A stretch of 64,000 nt of DNA, taken from positions 1,116,001 through 1,180,000 of the forward strand of contig NZ_JAUSZI010000002.1 of NCBI RefSeq assembly GCF_030817415.1, given 5' to 3'. The position numbers and the translations under genes were made by a program. Every line of letters starts with the position of its first letter. The first letter of the stretch is position 1. The notes below the pieces were generated by a model, which saw only the letters and a list, made by a program, of their open reading frames with translations, did no database searches and was not told the origin of the DNA. Source of the stretch: Streptomyces umbrinus. GTDB taxonomy: Bacteria; Actinomycetota; Actinomycetes; Streptomycetales; Streptomycetaceae. This document shows positions 51,283 to 58,676 of this stretch, piece after piece.

Positions 51283-52271
51283 CGGGTGGCCTCCTCGGCG
51301 AGTCGGGTCAGCTCGGCCACCACGAGGTTGCGCATCAGGGTCACCTTGTATCCGTTGTGCGGCAGCGGCCGGGCGGCCGCGAGTTCGGCGTCCGCGGCGG
51401 CGGCGAACGTCTCGGCGTCGGCCGGTGCCCCGGCCAGCACCCGTTCGGCCGCGCGGGCCCGCCACGGCCGGGACGCGACCGCTCCGAAGGCGAGACGCAC
51501 ATCGCGTACGACGCCGTCCTGGACGTCGAGCGCGGCGGCGATCGAGCCGATCGCGAAGGCGTACGAGGCCCGCTCGCGCACCTTGCGGTAGCGGGAGTTG
51601 GCTGCGACCGGGGCGGGCGGCAGCGTGACATGGGTGATCAGCGCGCCCGGCGGCAGATCCGTCTCGCGGTGCGGAGTGTCCCCCACTGGCAGGTAGAGCC
51701 AGCTGAGCGGCACTTCCCCCGGTCCGTCGGCCGTTTCGTACGACACGACGGCGTCGAACGCGGTCAGCGCCACGCCCATGTCGGAGGGGTGGGTGGCCAC
51801 GCAGCGGTCGGAGGCACCGAGAATCGCGTGGTTGTGGTGCTCGCCCGAGATGGCGGGGCAACCACTGCCCGGGACGCGCTTGTTGCAGGGCTTGGTCACG
51901 TCGGCGAAGTAGCCGCAGCGGGTGCGCTGGAGCAGGTTCCCGCCGACGGTGGCCATATTGCGCAGCTGCCCTGAGGCGCCGGCCAGCACCGCCTGTGTCA
52001 ACGCCGGGTAGCGGCGCCGGACTTCGGGGTGCGCGGCGAGGTCGCTGTTGGTGACGGTCGCTCCGATGCGCAGGCTGCCGTCTCGCATCGACTCGACGGT
52101 GTCCAGCGGAAGTTCGCGGACGTCGACGAGTCGGGCGGGCCGCTCGACACCGGTCTTCATCAGGTCGACGAGGTTGGTGCCGCCGCCCAGGAAACGGGCG
52201 TCGGGGTCGGCGTCGAGCAGCGCGACCGCGCCGGAGACGTCGAACACCCGCTGGTATCCGAACTCCCTCAT
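51279..52271 (-). CDS. FAD-binding medium subunit with extra 4Fe-4S motif (PaoB-like)
   Basis: This is a 330-residue FAD subunit of a molybdenum hydroxylase. The FAD site reads ARFLGGGTNLVDLMKTG and MATVGGNLLQRTRCGYF. Four cysteines (119, 129, 138 and 157) in an inserted loop with CNKRVPGSGC follow, matching the additional 4Fe-4S cluster found in PaoB and 4-hydroxybenzoyl-CoA reductase and absent from ordinary xanthine dehydrogenases. The C-terminal CO_deh_flav_C domain spans about 220-325. The ATG overlaps the small-subunit stop (ATGA), and the stop overlaps the large-subunit start, so translation of the three subunits is coupled. Confidence 0.9.
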   Translation of the reverse strand: MREFGYQRVFDVSGAVALLDADPDARFLGGGTNLVDLMKTGVERPARLVDVRELPLDTVESMRDGSLRIGATVTNSDLAAHPEVRRRYPALTQAVLAGASGQLRNMATVGGNLLQRTRCGYFADVTKPCNKRVPGSGCPAISGEHHNHAILGASDRCVATHPSDMGVALTAFDAVVSYETADGPGEVPLSWLYLPVGDTPHRETDLPPGALITHVTLPPAPVAANSRYRKVRERASYAFAIGSIAAALDVQDGVVRDVRLAFGAVASRPWRARAAERVLAGAPADAETFAAAADAELAAARPLPHNGYKVTLMRNLVVAELTRLAEEATR

Positions 52272-52855
52272 GCCGCCGCCTCCTCGGTCTGCGGGAGGTC
52301 CGCGGACGTCACGGCCTGCGTCTCGGCGGCCCCACGGGCGACGGCCTCGACGATCGACACGTACGCGCCGCAGCGGCACAGGTTGCCGCTCATCCGCTCG
52401 CGGATCTCGTCGGCGCTCAGCGGTGGTGGTCCGGCTTCGGGCCGGACGTCGTCGGTGACGGCACTCGGCCAGCCGGCCGCGTGCTCCTCGATCACCGCGA
52501 TCGCCGAACAGATCTGGCCGGGCGTGCAGTAGCCGCACTGGTAGCCGTCGAGGTCGAGGAACGCCTGCTGCACCGGGTGGAGTTGGTCGCCGGCGGCCAT
52601 GCCTTCGATGGTGGTGATCTCACGCCCCTCGGCCGCCACGGCGAGCTGCAGACAGGACACGGCCCGGCGGCCGTCGAGCAGAACGGTGCAGGCACCGCAC
52701 TGCCCCTGGTCGCAGCCCTTCTTCGTACCTGTCATGTCGAGGCGCTCACGCAGGGCGTCGAGCAGGGTGGTGCGGTGGTCGACGGAGAGCGTGTGTTTCT
52801 CGCCGTTGATGTTCAGACTTATGGCGCTGTGCGTCGGGGGGGTGGCTGGGGCCAT
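52268..52855 (-). CDS. 2Fe-2S small subunit of a molybdenum hydroxylase (PaoA-like)
   Basis: This is a 195-residue subunit with two [2Fe-2S] clusters. Cys48, 53, 56 and 68 (CDQGQCGACTVLL, VSCLQ) form the plant-type ferredoxin cluster, and Cys107, 110, 160 and 162 (CGYCTPGQI, NLCRCG) the helical-domain cluster. PaoA of E. coli carries a twin-arginine leader; none is present here, so the complex is probably cytoplasmic. It is the first gene of the operon, with AAGAAGG before the ATG at 52855. The divergent TetR gene and its two palindromes lie 135-220 bp upstream, suggesting repression of this operon. Confidence 0.92.
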   Translation of the reverse strand: MAPATPPTHSAISLNINGEKHTLSVDHRTTLLDALRERLDMTGTKKGCDQGQCGACTVLLDGRRAVSCLQLAVAAEGREITTIEGMAAGDQLHPVQQAFLDLDGYQCGYCTPGQICSAIAVIEEHAAGWPSAVTDDVRPEAGPPPLSADEIRERMSGNLCRCGAYVSIVEAVARGAAETQAVTSADLPQTEEAAA

Positions 52856-52989
52856 GATCAGCCTTCTTTCGCGTTCCCGGAGTGCGTCCGGGGGACGGTC
52901 CGGCGGGCACAAGAGTCAGAGAGGGAATGCTGGTGACAACGGTCACGGGCGTCCACGCCGGCCGTGCCCACCGCTAGAATGGACGCAAC

Positions 52990-53003
52990 CGGACAGTTGT
53001 CCG
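52990..53003. promoter_or_regulatory. Palindromic TetR operator, copy 1
   Basis: CGGACAGTTGTCCG has 6-bp arms and a two-base centre. An identical copy stands exactly 30 bp to the right. It lies between the molybdenum hydroxylase operon and the divergent TetR gene. Confidence 0.8.
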
Positions 53004-53019
53004 CTCACAGGAAACGTAA

Positions 53020-53033
53020 CGGACAGTTGTCCG
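53020..53033. promoter_or_regulatory. Palindromic TetR operator, copy 2
   Basis: This is an identical 14-bp CGGACAGTTGTCCG, 46 bp before the TetR start codon. The 30-bp spacing places both copies on the same face of the helix, about three turns apart. Confidence 0.8.
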
Positions 53034-53078
53034 GTTGAGCAAGGTCGGGATTCGGACACGGACCCGCGAGGAGGACGA

Positions 53079-53690
53079 GTGCAGCCGAAGAAGGACGCAC
53101 CCCAGCGCTCGGACGCACAGCGGAACCGCGAACGCATCCTGAAAGTGGCCCTGGTCGAGCTGACGAACTCCGCGGACACCCCGCTCAGCGTGATCGCCAA
53201 GAAAGCGGGCGTCGGACAGGGCACGCTCTACCGGAACTTCCCCAATCGGGAGACCCTCGTCCTTGAGATCTACCGCCACGAGATGCAGCAGGTCGCCGAC
53301 AGCGCGGCCCAGCTGCTCGAGACGCGGGAACCCGAGCAGGCACTGCGTGAGTGGATGGACCGGCTCGCCCAGTTCGGCATGGCCAAGGCCGGTCTCGCGA
53401 ACGCGATCCAGCAGGCGACGAGCGGTCCGGGGAACCTGGCGAAGCCGGGGCACGCCCCGGTGTCCGAGGCGGCCGAACTCCTCCTCCGCGCCAACGACGA
53501 GGCCGGCACCATCCGCCCAGGGGTCACCGCGGACGACTTCATCCTCGCCATCGGCGGCCTCTGGCTGATCGACCCCGCCGGCGACTGGCGGCCCCGCGCC
53601 ACCCGGCTCCTGGACCTGATCATGGACGGGCTGCGCGTGGGAGCGCCGCGGCCAGGCACCTCCGGACCTGCCGCACCCGGACGACGCTGA
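53079..53690 (+). CDS. TetR-family transcriptional regulator
   Basis: This is a 203-residue regulator. The N-terminal helix-turn-helix spans about 12-60 (RNRERILKVALVELTNSADTPLSVIAKKAGVGQGTLYRNFPNRETLVLEIY), followed by an all-helical ligand domain. The GVGQGTLYRNFPNRE recognition segment is canonical. GAGGAGG precedes the GTG at 53079; the longer frame to 52599 lies over the divergent gene. Position and the two palindromes suggest that it represses itself and the molybdenum hydroxylase operon, probably released by an aldehyde or aromatic inducer related to the enzyme's substrate. Confidence 0.92.
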   Translation: MQPKKDAPQRSDAQRNRERILKVALVELTNSADTPLSVIAKKAGVGQGTLYRNFPNRETLVLEIYRHEMQQVADSAAQLLETREPEQALREWMDRLAQFGMAKAGLANAIQQATSGPGNLAKPGHAPVSEAAELLLRANDEAGTIRPGVTADDFILAIGGLWLIDPAGDWRPRATRLLDLIMDGLRVGAPRPGTSGPAAPGRR

Positions 53691-53755
53691 GCGAGGCCGT
53701 TCGGCCACCGCGAGCGAGCGCGCCACCCGCTGGACCGACGCCACTGGCGATGCCG

Positions 53756-53785
53756 CTGACATGATCAAAAAGGCGACGGTTTAGC
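53756..53785 (+). promoter_or_regulatory. Candidate promoter of the GAPDH gene
   Basis: CTGACA (one mismatch to TTGACA) and TTTAGC stand 18 bp apart in an unusually AT-rich patch between the TetR stop and the GAPDH start. The fit to a housekeeping-type promoter is moderate. Confidence 0.4.
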
Positions 53786-53818
53786 ATATGAGCGCCGCCT
53801 AGCTCGAAAGATAAACCT

Positions 53819-55264
53819 GTGACTGTCAATGACGACTCGTTCACCAACTGGAAGACCCGCGAGGAGATCGCGGAGTCGATGATCCCGCTCATCGGGAAGC
53901 TGCATCGGGAGCGGGACGTCACGATCCTGCTGCACAGCCGCTCCCTGGTGAACAAGTCGGTGGTCAGCATCCTCAAGACCCACCGATTCGCCCGGCAGAT
54001 AGCCGGCGAGGAGCTCTCGGTCACCGAGACGCTGCCGTTCCTGGAGACCCTCACCGAGCTCGACCTCGGGCCTTCGCAGATCGACCTCGGCATGCTCGCC
54101 GCGACGTACAAGGCCGACGACCGCGGTCTGTCGGTGCGCGAGTTCACCGCGGAGTCCGTCGCCGGCGCCACGGGCGCCAACAAGATCGATCGTCGTGAGC
54201 CGCGCGACGTCGTCCTCTACGGCTTCGGCCGTATCGGCCGCCTCGTCGCCCGCCTGCTCATCGAGAAGACCGGCTCCGGCAACGGTCTGCGGCTGCGCGC
54301 CGTCGTGGTCCGCCGGGGTGGCGAGCAGGACATCGTGAAGCGCGCCTCGCTGCTGCGCCGCGACTCCATCCACGGCCAGTTCCAGGGCACGATCACCGTC
54401 GACGAGGCGAACAGCACGATCATCGCCAACGGCAACGAGATCAAGGTGATCTACGCGAGCGACCCGTCGGAGGTCGACTACACGGCGTACGGCGTCAGGG
54501 ACGCCATCCTCATCGACAACACCGGCAAGTGGCGCGACCGCGAGGGCCTGTCGGGGCACCTGCGCCCGGGTATCGACAAGGTCGTCCTGACCGCGCCCGG
54601 CAAGGGCGATGTCCCGAACATCGTGCACGGCGTCAACCACGACACGATCAAGCCGGACGAGCAGATCCTGTCCTGCGCGTCCTGCACCACCAACGCGATC
54701 GTGCCGCCGCTGAAGGCGATGGCGGACGAGTACGGCGTCGTGCGCGGCCACGTGGAGACGGTCCACTCGTTCACCAACGACCAGAACCTGCTGGACAACT
54801 ACCACAAGGCCGACCGCCGCGGCCGTTCCGCGCCGCTCAACATGGTCATCACCGAGACGGGTGCCGCCTCCGCCGTCGCCAAGGCGCTGCCCGACCTCAA
54901 GGCGCCGATCACGGGCAGCTCGATCCGCGTGCCCGTGCCGGACGTCTCGATCGCGATCCTCAGCCTGCGGCTCGGGCGCGAGACCACCCGCGACGAGGTC
55001 CTCGACTACCTCCGCAATGTGTCGCTGACCTCGCCGCTCAAGCGCCAGATCGACTTCACCAGCGCCCCGGACGCGGTCTCCAACGACTTCATCGGCTCGC
55101 GTCACGCGTCGATCGTCGACGCCGGCGCCACCAAGGTCGACGGCGACAACGCGATCCTCTACCTCTGGTACGACAACGAGTTCGGCTACTCGTGCCAGGT
55201 CATCCGGGTCGTCCAGCACGTTTCCGGGGTGGAGTACCCGACCTACCCGGCCCCGGCGGTCTGA
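53819..55264 (+). CDS. gap2: Long-form glyceraldehyde-3-phosphate dehydrogenase
   Basis: This is a 481-residue enzyme. Residues 130-470 are a GAPDH with the NAD site VVLYGFGRIGRLVARLL, the catalytic Cys289 in SCASCTTNAI, and LYLWYDNEFGYSCQVIRVV. Compared with the usual 335-residue enzyme it has about 125 extra residues at the N-terminus (NWKTREEIAESMIPLIGKLHRE ...), the form found as a second GAPDH in Streptomyces. The usual D in the nucleotide-binding loop is not obvious, so NAD versus NADP preference is unclear. The GTG at 53819 has no strong ribosome site. The end overlaps the convergent DUF6010 gene by 22 bp. It may serve gluconeogenesis or a stress role rather than central glycolysis. 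Confidence 0.9.
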   Translation: MTVNDDSFTNWKTREEIAESMIPLIGKLHRERDVTILLHSRSLVNKSVVSILKTHRFARQIAGEELSVTETLPFLETLTELDLGPSQIDLGMLAATYKADDRGLSVREFTAESVAGATGANKIDRREPRDVVLYGFGRIGRLVARLLIEKTGSGNGLRLRAVVVRRGGEQDIVKRASLLRRDSIHGQFQGTITVDEANSTIIANGNEIKVIYASDPSEVDYTAYGVRDAILIDNTGKWRDREGLSGHLRPGIDKVVLTAPGKGDVPNIVHGVNHDTIKPDEQILSCASCTTNAIVPPLKAMADEYGVVRGHVETVHSFTNDQNLLDNYHKADRRGRSAPLNMVITETGAASAVAKALPDLKAPITGSSIRVPVPDVSIAILSLRLGRETTRDEVLDYLRNVSLTSPLKRQIDFTSAPDAVSNDFIGSRHASIVDAGATKVDGDNAILYLWYDNEFGYSCQVIRVVQHVSGVEYPTYPAPAV

Positions 55265-55737
55265 TCCCTCGGCACCGCCCGTCCCGGCCGCCCCGCCTCA
55301 GCGTGCGGGTCGGCCGGGACGTTCGCGTCGTGGTCCCGGGACTTCCCGGACCGCACCTTGCGCAGCAGCTCACGCGGCGACAGGCCTCCCATGAAGCACC
55401 ACACCGCGATGACCGGGTCGCAGATCGCGCAGCCCAGCGACGAGTCGTGGGCGAAGGGGATGATGGGGTTCCCCTTGACGTGGTGCACGACGTCCCACGC
55501 GGTGTGCAGCAGCCAGCCGATACCGATGAAGGTCCACGAGTCCAGGCCGCGGTACGCGACATAGGCCATGACCGCCGTGAACGCGAGCTCCCAGCCACCC
55601 ATTCCGCCGCCGCTGAGGTACGCTGCGCCCGCCCCCGCGACCATGACGGCGTTGAAGCGCCGCCGGTGCGGTTCCCGGATGAGGGACATCAGCAGCGCGT
55701 AGAGGACGCCGATGACGATCGGCAGGAAGTACTGCAT
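55243..55737 (-). CDS. DUF6010-family membrane protein
   Basis: This is a 164-residue membrane protein with about four hydrophobic segments (YFLPIVIGVLYALLMSL, WELAFTAVMAYVAYRGL, FIGIGWLLHTAWDVVHH, CAICDPVIAVWCFMGG). The WLLHTAWDVVHHVKGNPIIPF segment with three His and an Asp, followed by CAICDP, is the family signature and may bind a metal; the function is unknown. The hydrophilic C-terminal 40 residues are specific to this member. AGGAAAG lies about twelve bases before the ATG. Its 3' end overlaps the gap2 gene. Confidence 0.82.
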   Translation of the reverse strand: MQYFLPIVIGVLYALLMSLIREPHRRRFNAVMVAGAGAAYLSGGGMGGWELAFTAVMAYVAYRGLDSWTFIGIGWLLHTAWDVVHHVKGNPIIPFAHDSSLGCAICDPVIAVWCFMGGLSPRELLRKVRSGKSRDHDANVPADPHAEAGRPGRAVPRDQTAGAG

Positions 55738-56007
55738 GCCTGTGCTCTTTCCTGGAGTGTGAACGTGCCGCCGGACTCAGGCGGGAACGGCTCACCACGC
55801 TAGGAGCGCGGGCATTCACCCCACAGGGGTATTACCGACAGGTTTCAACGGATTTCCGCCCTCGGCGGGGGCGCCCAGCACACCCCCGACCATTCGCACC
55901 GCTATCACGTTTTCATGACGGAAAACGCAATAACCCCCAACCCGACACACTTCGTTCACGGCATGGCTAGGCTCCAGTGCCTCATAGCGATCTGGAGGGG
56001 GATTCCC

Positions 56008-56502
56008 ATGCGAAAGCACCCTGTCATAGCCGTGTCCTTCACAGCCGGCGCTCTGGCGGTTCTCGTTGCCGCCCCGGCCCAGGCGGCCGAGTACACATCG
56101 GCGTTGAAGGTCCGGGGCGTCCAGTACGACGCGCCCGGCAGCGACTCCAACAGATGCACCACCGGCAATACACACCTGGAATACCTGACCATCAAGAACT
56201 ACTCGTCCTCGGCGACCGTGAATCTCAAGGGCTATGTCGTCAAGGACAAGGCCGGCAACCGCTTCGACTTCACCGCGAACCACTACCTCCAGCCCGGGGA
56301 CTATGTGAAGTTGCGCGGCGGCAACGGCAACGACTCCGATGCCAACAACGTCGTCTACCGCGACAACTGCAACTTCATGTGGAACAACGACGCCGACACC
56401 ATCTACCTCTACAAGCCGGCCGGGAGCCGTGCGGACGTGCACAGCTACACGAAGAGGAACAACGACCGGGACGGCAACGGGTACATCGGCTACCACGGCT
56501 GA
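56008..56502 (+). CDS. Secreted lamin-tail-domain protein
   Basis: This is a 164-residue exported protein. A signal peptide (KHPVIAVSFTAGALAVLVAAPAQA) precedes a single lamin-tail (LTD) immunoglobulin-like domain: LEYLTIKNYSSSATVNLKGYVVKDKAGNRFDFTANHYLQPGDYVKLRGG and the end RDNCNFMWNNDADTIYLYKPAGSRADVHSYT. LTD domains in bacteria occur on surface or secreted proteins, often with nucleases; here it stands alone. Two cysteines (NRCTT, DNCNF) may form a disulfide. GGAGGGGG precedes the ATG at 56008. It is isolated from neighbours and converges with the NmrA-like gene. Confidence 0.85.
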   Translation: MRKHPVIAVSFTAGALAVLVAAPAQAAEYTSALKVRGVQYDAPGSDSNRCTTGNTHLEYLTIKNYSSSATVNLKGYVVKDKAGNRFDFTANHYLQPGDYVKLRGGNGNDSDANNVVYRDNCNFMWNNDADTIYLYKPAGSRADVHSYTKRNNDRDGNGYIGYHG

Positions 56503-56565
56503 CAGCACGCGGTTCGTCGGGCGCCGGGCCGACCCGGTGTCCGGCGAACAGGCGCTTGCCGTCCT

Positions 56566-57447
56566 CTACGAGGAGACCGGATCGCTCAACTCACGTTCGG
56601 CAACGGCACGGAAGCCGTTCGGCGGACGGCCGGTGAGGAGTCGGACGGTGCCGGTGGTGCGGTCCTCGGCTCCGCCTGCGATGGCGCGGTCCATGTCGGC
56701 CAGCATGGTGGCGAACTCCAGCGGTATGAACGCCGCCAGGCGATCACGCAGTTGCTCATGAGCAAGCCGGTGGTGGACCACGATTCGACCGGTGACCTCC
56801 GTGACGATCGCGGCGATGTCGTCGTAACTGAGCGCCTCCGGACCGGTCAGGACCAGTTCGGCGTTGGGGGCGCGGTCGTCGGTGAGGGCACGCACGGCGA
56901 CGGCGGCGATGTCGTCGGCGTCGACGAAGCCGACACGACCGGTGCCGGCCGCGGTCAGGATGGTGCCGTCCGCACGGATGCTGTCGGCATGGGCGTGCGC
57001 GCCGGTGAAGTTCTGCATGAACCACGAGGGCCGCAGCACCGCCCACTCGTCGAACAGGCCGGGCAGCGCCTGGTGCACCATCCCCACCGCCGGGCCACCC
57101 TCGGGTATGGCCGAGGAGCTGAGGAGCACCGCGCGCCGCACCCCGGCGGCGCGGGCCTGCCGCAGGAAGGGCAGCATGACCGAGGCCGGGTCGGAGTCGC
57201 CCAGGGGCGGGATGAGGTAGACGCGGTCGACTCCGTCGAGGGCGTCGGCGTGGGTCTCGGGGTCGCCCCAGTCGAAGCGGACCGGTTCGGCGCCCGGCAC
57301 CGGGGTCGCGCGACGGCCGGCGGCCTTGACGCGATGGCCGGCAGCGATCAACTGCGCGGCGGTACGGCTGCCCGTGGTGCCGCTGGCACCGATGACCAGA
57401 GTCGTGCCGGTGACGCTCGCGGGCAGAGCGGCGCCGGTGATGCTCAT
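56566..57447 (-). CDS. NmrA-like NAD(P)-binding protein
   Basis: This is a 293-residue atypical short-chain dehydrogenase of the NmrA type. The dinucleotide loop is TTLVIGASGTTGSRTAAQLI (GxxGxxG), and VLLSSSAIPEGG, VLRPSWFMQNFTG and GRVGFVDADDIAAVAVRAL are family segments. The catalytic YxxxK of classical dehydrogenases is missing, so it may be a redox sensor or a reductase of quinone-like compounds. Its ATG overlaps the stop of the SnoaL-like gene (ATGA), so the two form an operon under the divergent TetR regulator. Confidence 0.88.
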   Translation of the reverse strand: MSITGAALPASVTGTTLVIGASGTTGSRTAAQLIAAGHRVKAAGRRATPVPGAEPVRFDWGDPETHADALDGVDRVYLIPPLGDSDPASVMLPFLRQARAAGVRRAVLLSSSAIPEGGPAVGMVHQALPGLFDEWAVLRPSWFMQNFTGAHAHADSIRADGTILTAAGTGRVGFVDADDIAAVAVRALTDDRAPNAELVLTGPEALSYDDIAAIVTEVTGRIVVHHRLAHEQLRDRLAAFIPLEFATMLADMDRAIAGGAEDRTTGTVRLLTGRPPNGFRAVAERELSDPVSS

Positions 57448-57872
57448 CGGGTACCGCTCGCGGTGAAGTCGACGCCGGGTTCCTGAACGACGAGCGGGTT
57501 CCAGTAGTCGCGGTAGGAGGAGATGAGGCCGTCCCGGACGGTCACGACGGCAATGTAGGTCATGTCGTAGGGACTGTCGGTCTCGACGAGGCGGCCCACA
57601 GCGCGCATCTCCACCACAATGACGTCCGACTCGGTGGTCAGGTGAATCCGCACGTCGGGGAAGTCGTGCAGGTCGATGTGGTCGGGATAGTGGCGCATGT
57701 AGGCGGCGATGGCCTCCTTGCCCTCCAGCCGCCCGGGCCAGCCCTGGGGCGCGAAGGGGAATTCAATGACACCGTCCTCGGCCCACAGGTCGACCCAGGC
57801 GGGGATGTTCTTGTCCAGGAGCAGCTGCAGGCTGTGGCGGTACAGATCCGCCGGTGAGGTGTTCGCGGGCAT
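57444..57872 (-). CDS. SnoaL/NTF2-like protein
   Basis: This is a 142-residue protein with the cone-shaped SnoaL/NTF2 fold: LYRHSLQLLLDKNIPAWVDLWAEDGVIEFPFAPQGWPGRLEGKEAIAAYM, then beta strands ending VVTVRDGLISSYRDYWNPL. It resembles isomerase- or cyclase-like small proteins that protect against or modify reactive small molecules. The ATG at 57872 has GGAG at seven bases. It is the first gene of the SnoaL-NmrA operon, and the two TetR operators lie immediately upstream (57896-57940). Confidence 0.88.
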   Translation of the reverse strand: MPANTSPADLYRHSLQLLLDKNIPAWVDLWAEDGVIEFPFAPQGWPGRLEGKEAIAAYMRHYPDHIDLHDFPDVRIHLTTESDVIVVEMRAVGRLVETDSPYDMTYIAVVTVRDGLISSYRDYWNPLVVQEPGVDFTASGTR

Positions 57873-57895
57873 GCGTTTCTCCGTCCAGTACGATA

Positions 57896-57910
57896 CGGAC
57901 CACCGGTCCG
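57896..57910. promoter_or_regulatory. Palindromic TetR operator, copy 1
   Basis: CGGACCACCGGTCCG has 6-bp arms with a three-base centre. It starts 24 bp above the SnoaL start codon. Confidence 0.85.
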
Positions 57911-57925
57911 TTTCAATGGACGATA

Positions 57926-57940
57926 CGGACCCGGGGTCCG
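57926..57940. promoter_or_regulatory. Palindromic TetR operator, copy 2
   Basis: CGGACCCGGGGTCCG has the same arms as copy 1, exactly 30 bp away. CGATA precedes both copies, so the whole 30-bp segment seems to have been duplicated. It lies 22 bp before the TetR start codon. Confidence 0.85.
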
Positions 57941-57961
57941 CTTTGCAAATGGAGGAGCAGC

Positions 57962-58561
57962 ATGACCGAGCGCAGACCACGCAAGGACGCGGCCCGTAAC
58001 CGGGCTGCCGTACTCGCGGCCGCCGACACGCTCTTCACCAAGTGCGAGAGCCCGGACGAGGTCACCATGGCCGACATCGCGACGGCGGCAGGCGTCGGCA
58101 AGGGGACGCTCTTCCGGGCCTTCGGCGACCGCACCGGACTGATCCGGGCGCTGTACGCGACGCGACTCGAACCGGTCAGGAGTGCCGTCGAGGAGGGCCC
58201 GCCGCCACTGGGGCCGGACACTCCGCCGCTTCAGCGCGTACCCGCCCTGCTCGACGCCCTCCTGTCCTTCAAGCTCGACAACCGCCATCTCGCCCTGGCC
58301 CTGGAGGCGACCGGCAGCGACAGCCCCTACCAGGCGGAGCACTACGAGCGTTGGCACAGCCTGCTCCGGTCCGCACTGGAGCAGATTCCCGGCCTCACCA
58401 ACAGCGACTTCACCGCGCACGCGCTGCTCGCCGCCGTCCGGGCCGACCTCGTCGAGCACCTGGCCGGTCCGAAAGGCGTGCCCCGGGAAGACATGCGGAA
58501 GCAGTTGGCGAGCTTCATCGCCGAGGTTCTCGGCACGGGGCCGGACGAGGCGCCGCGGTAG
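57962..58561 (+). CDS. TetR-family transcriptional regulator
   Basis: This is a 199-residue regulator. The helix-turn-helix spans about 10-60 (ARNRAAVLAAADTLFTKCESPDEVTMADIATAAGVGKGTLFRAFGDRTGLI), with GVGKGTLFRAFGDR as the recognition segment, followed by a helical ligand domain (ALLDALLSFKLDNRHLALALEATG). GGAGGAG stands before the ATG at 57962; the frame extends over the operators without another good start. It is divergent from the SnoaL-NmrA operon and probably represses it and itself from the two 15-bp palindromes. Confidence 0.93.
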   Translation: MTERRPRKDAARNRAAVLAAADTLFTKCESPDEVTMADIATAAGVGKGTLFRAFGDRTGLIRALYATRLEPVRSAVEEGPPPLGPDTPPLQRVPALLDALLSFKLDNRHLALALEATGSDSPYQAEHYERWHSLLRSALEQIPGLTNSDFTAHALLAAVRADLVEHLAGPKGVPREDMRKQLASFIAEVLGTGPDEAPR

Positions 58562-58579
58562 ACGGTCGCGCACACAAGT

Positions 58580-58613
58580 GAGGAGCCGACCGGGTTTCCC
58601 CGGTCGGCTCCTC
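58580..58613. terminator. Bidirectional terminator
   Basis: A perfect 15-bp stem (GAGGAGCCGACCGGG) closes the loop TTTC, 18 bp after the TetR stop and 63 bp beyond the stop of the convergent DUF1996 gene. Confidence 0.88.
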
Positions 58614-58676
58614 GATGCCGCTACTGCGAAACGGCGTTACCTCGTTGTGGCGCTACCTCATCGTGGCGCCTCCGCG

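Noticed and set aside
49021..51591. 856-residue open frame on the plus strand
   Set aside because: It runs antisense to the molybdenum hydroxylase large subunit; no recognisable motif.
53765..55219. 484-residue open frame on the minus strand
   Set aside because: It is antisense to the GAPDH gene and consists of a Val/Gly/Asp/Arg-rich sequence without a fold.
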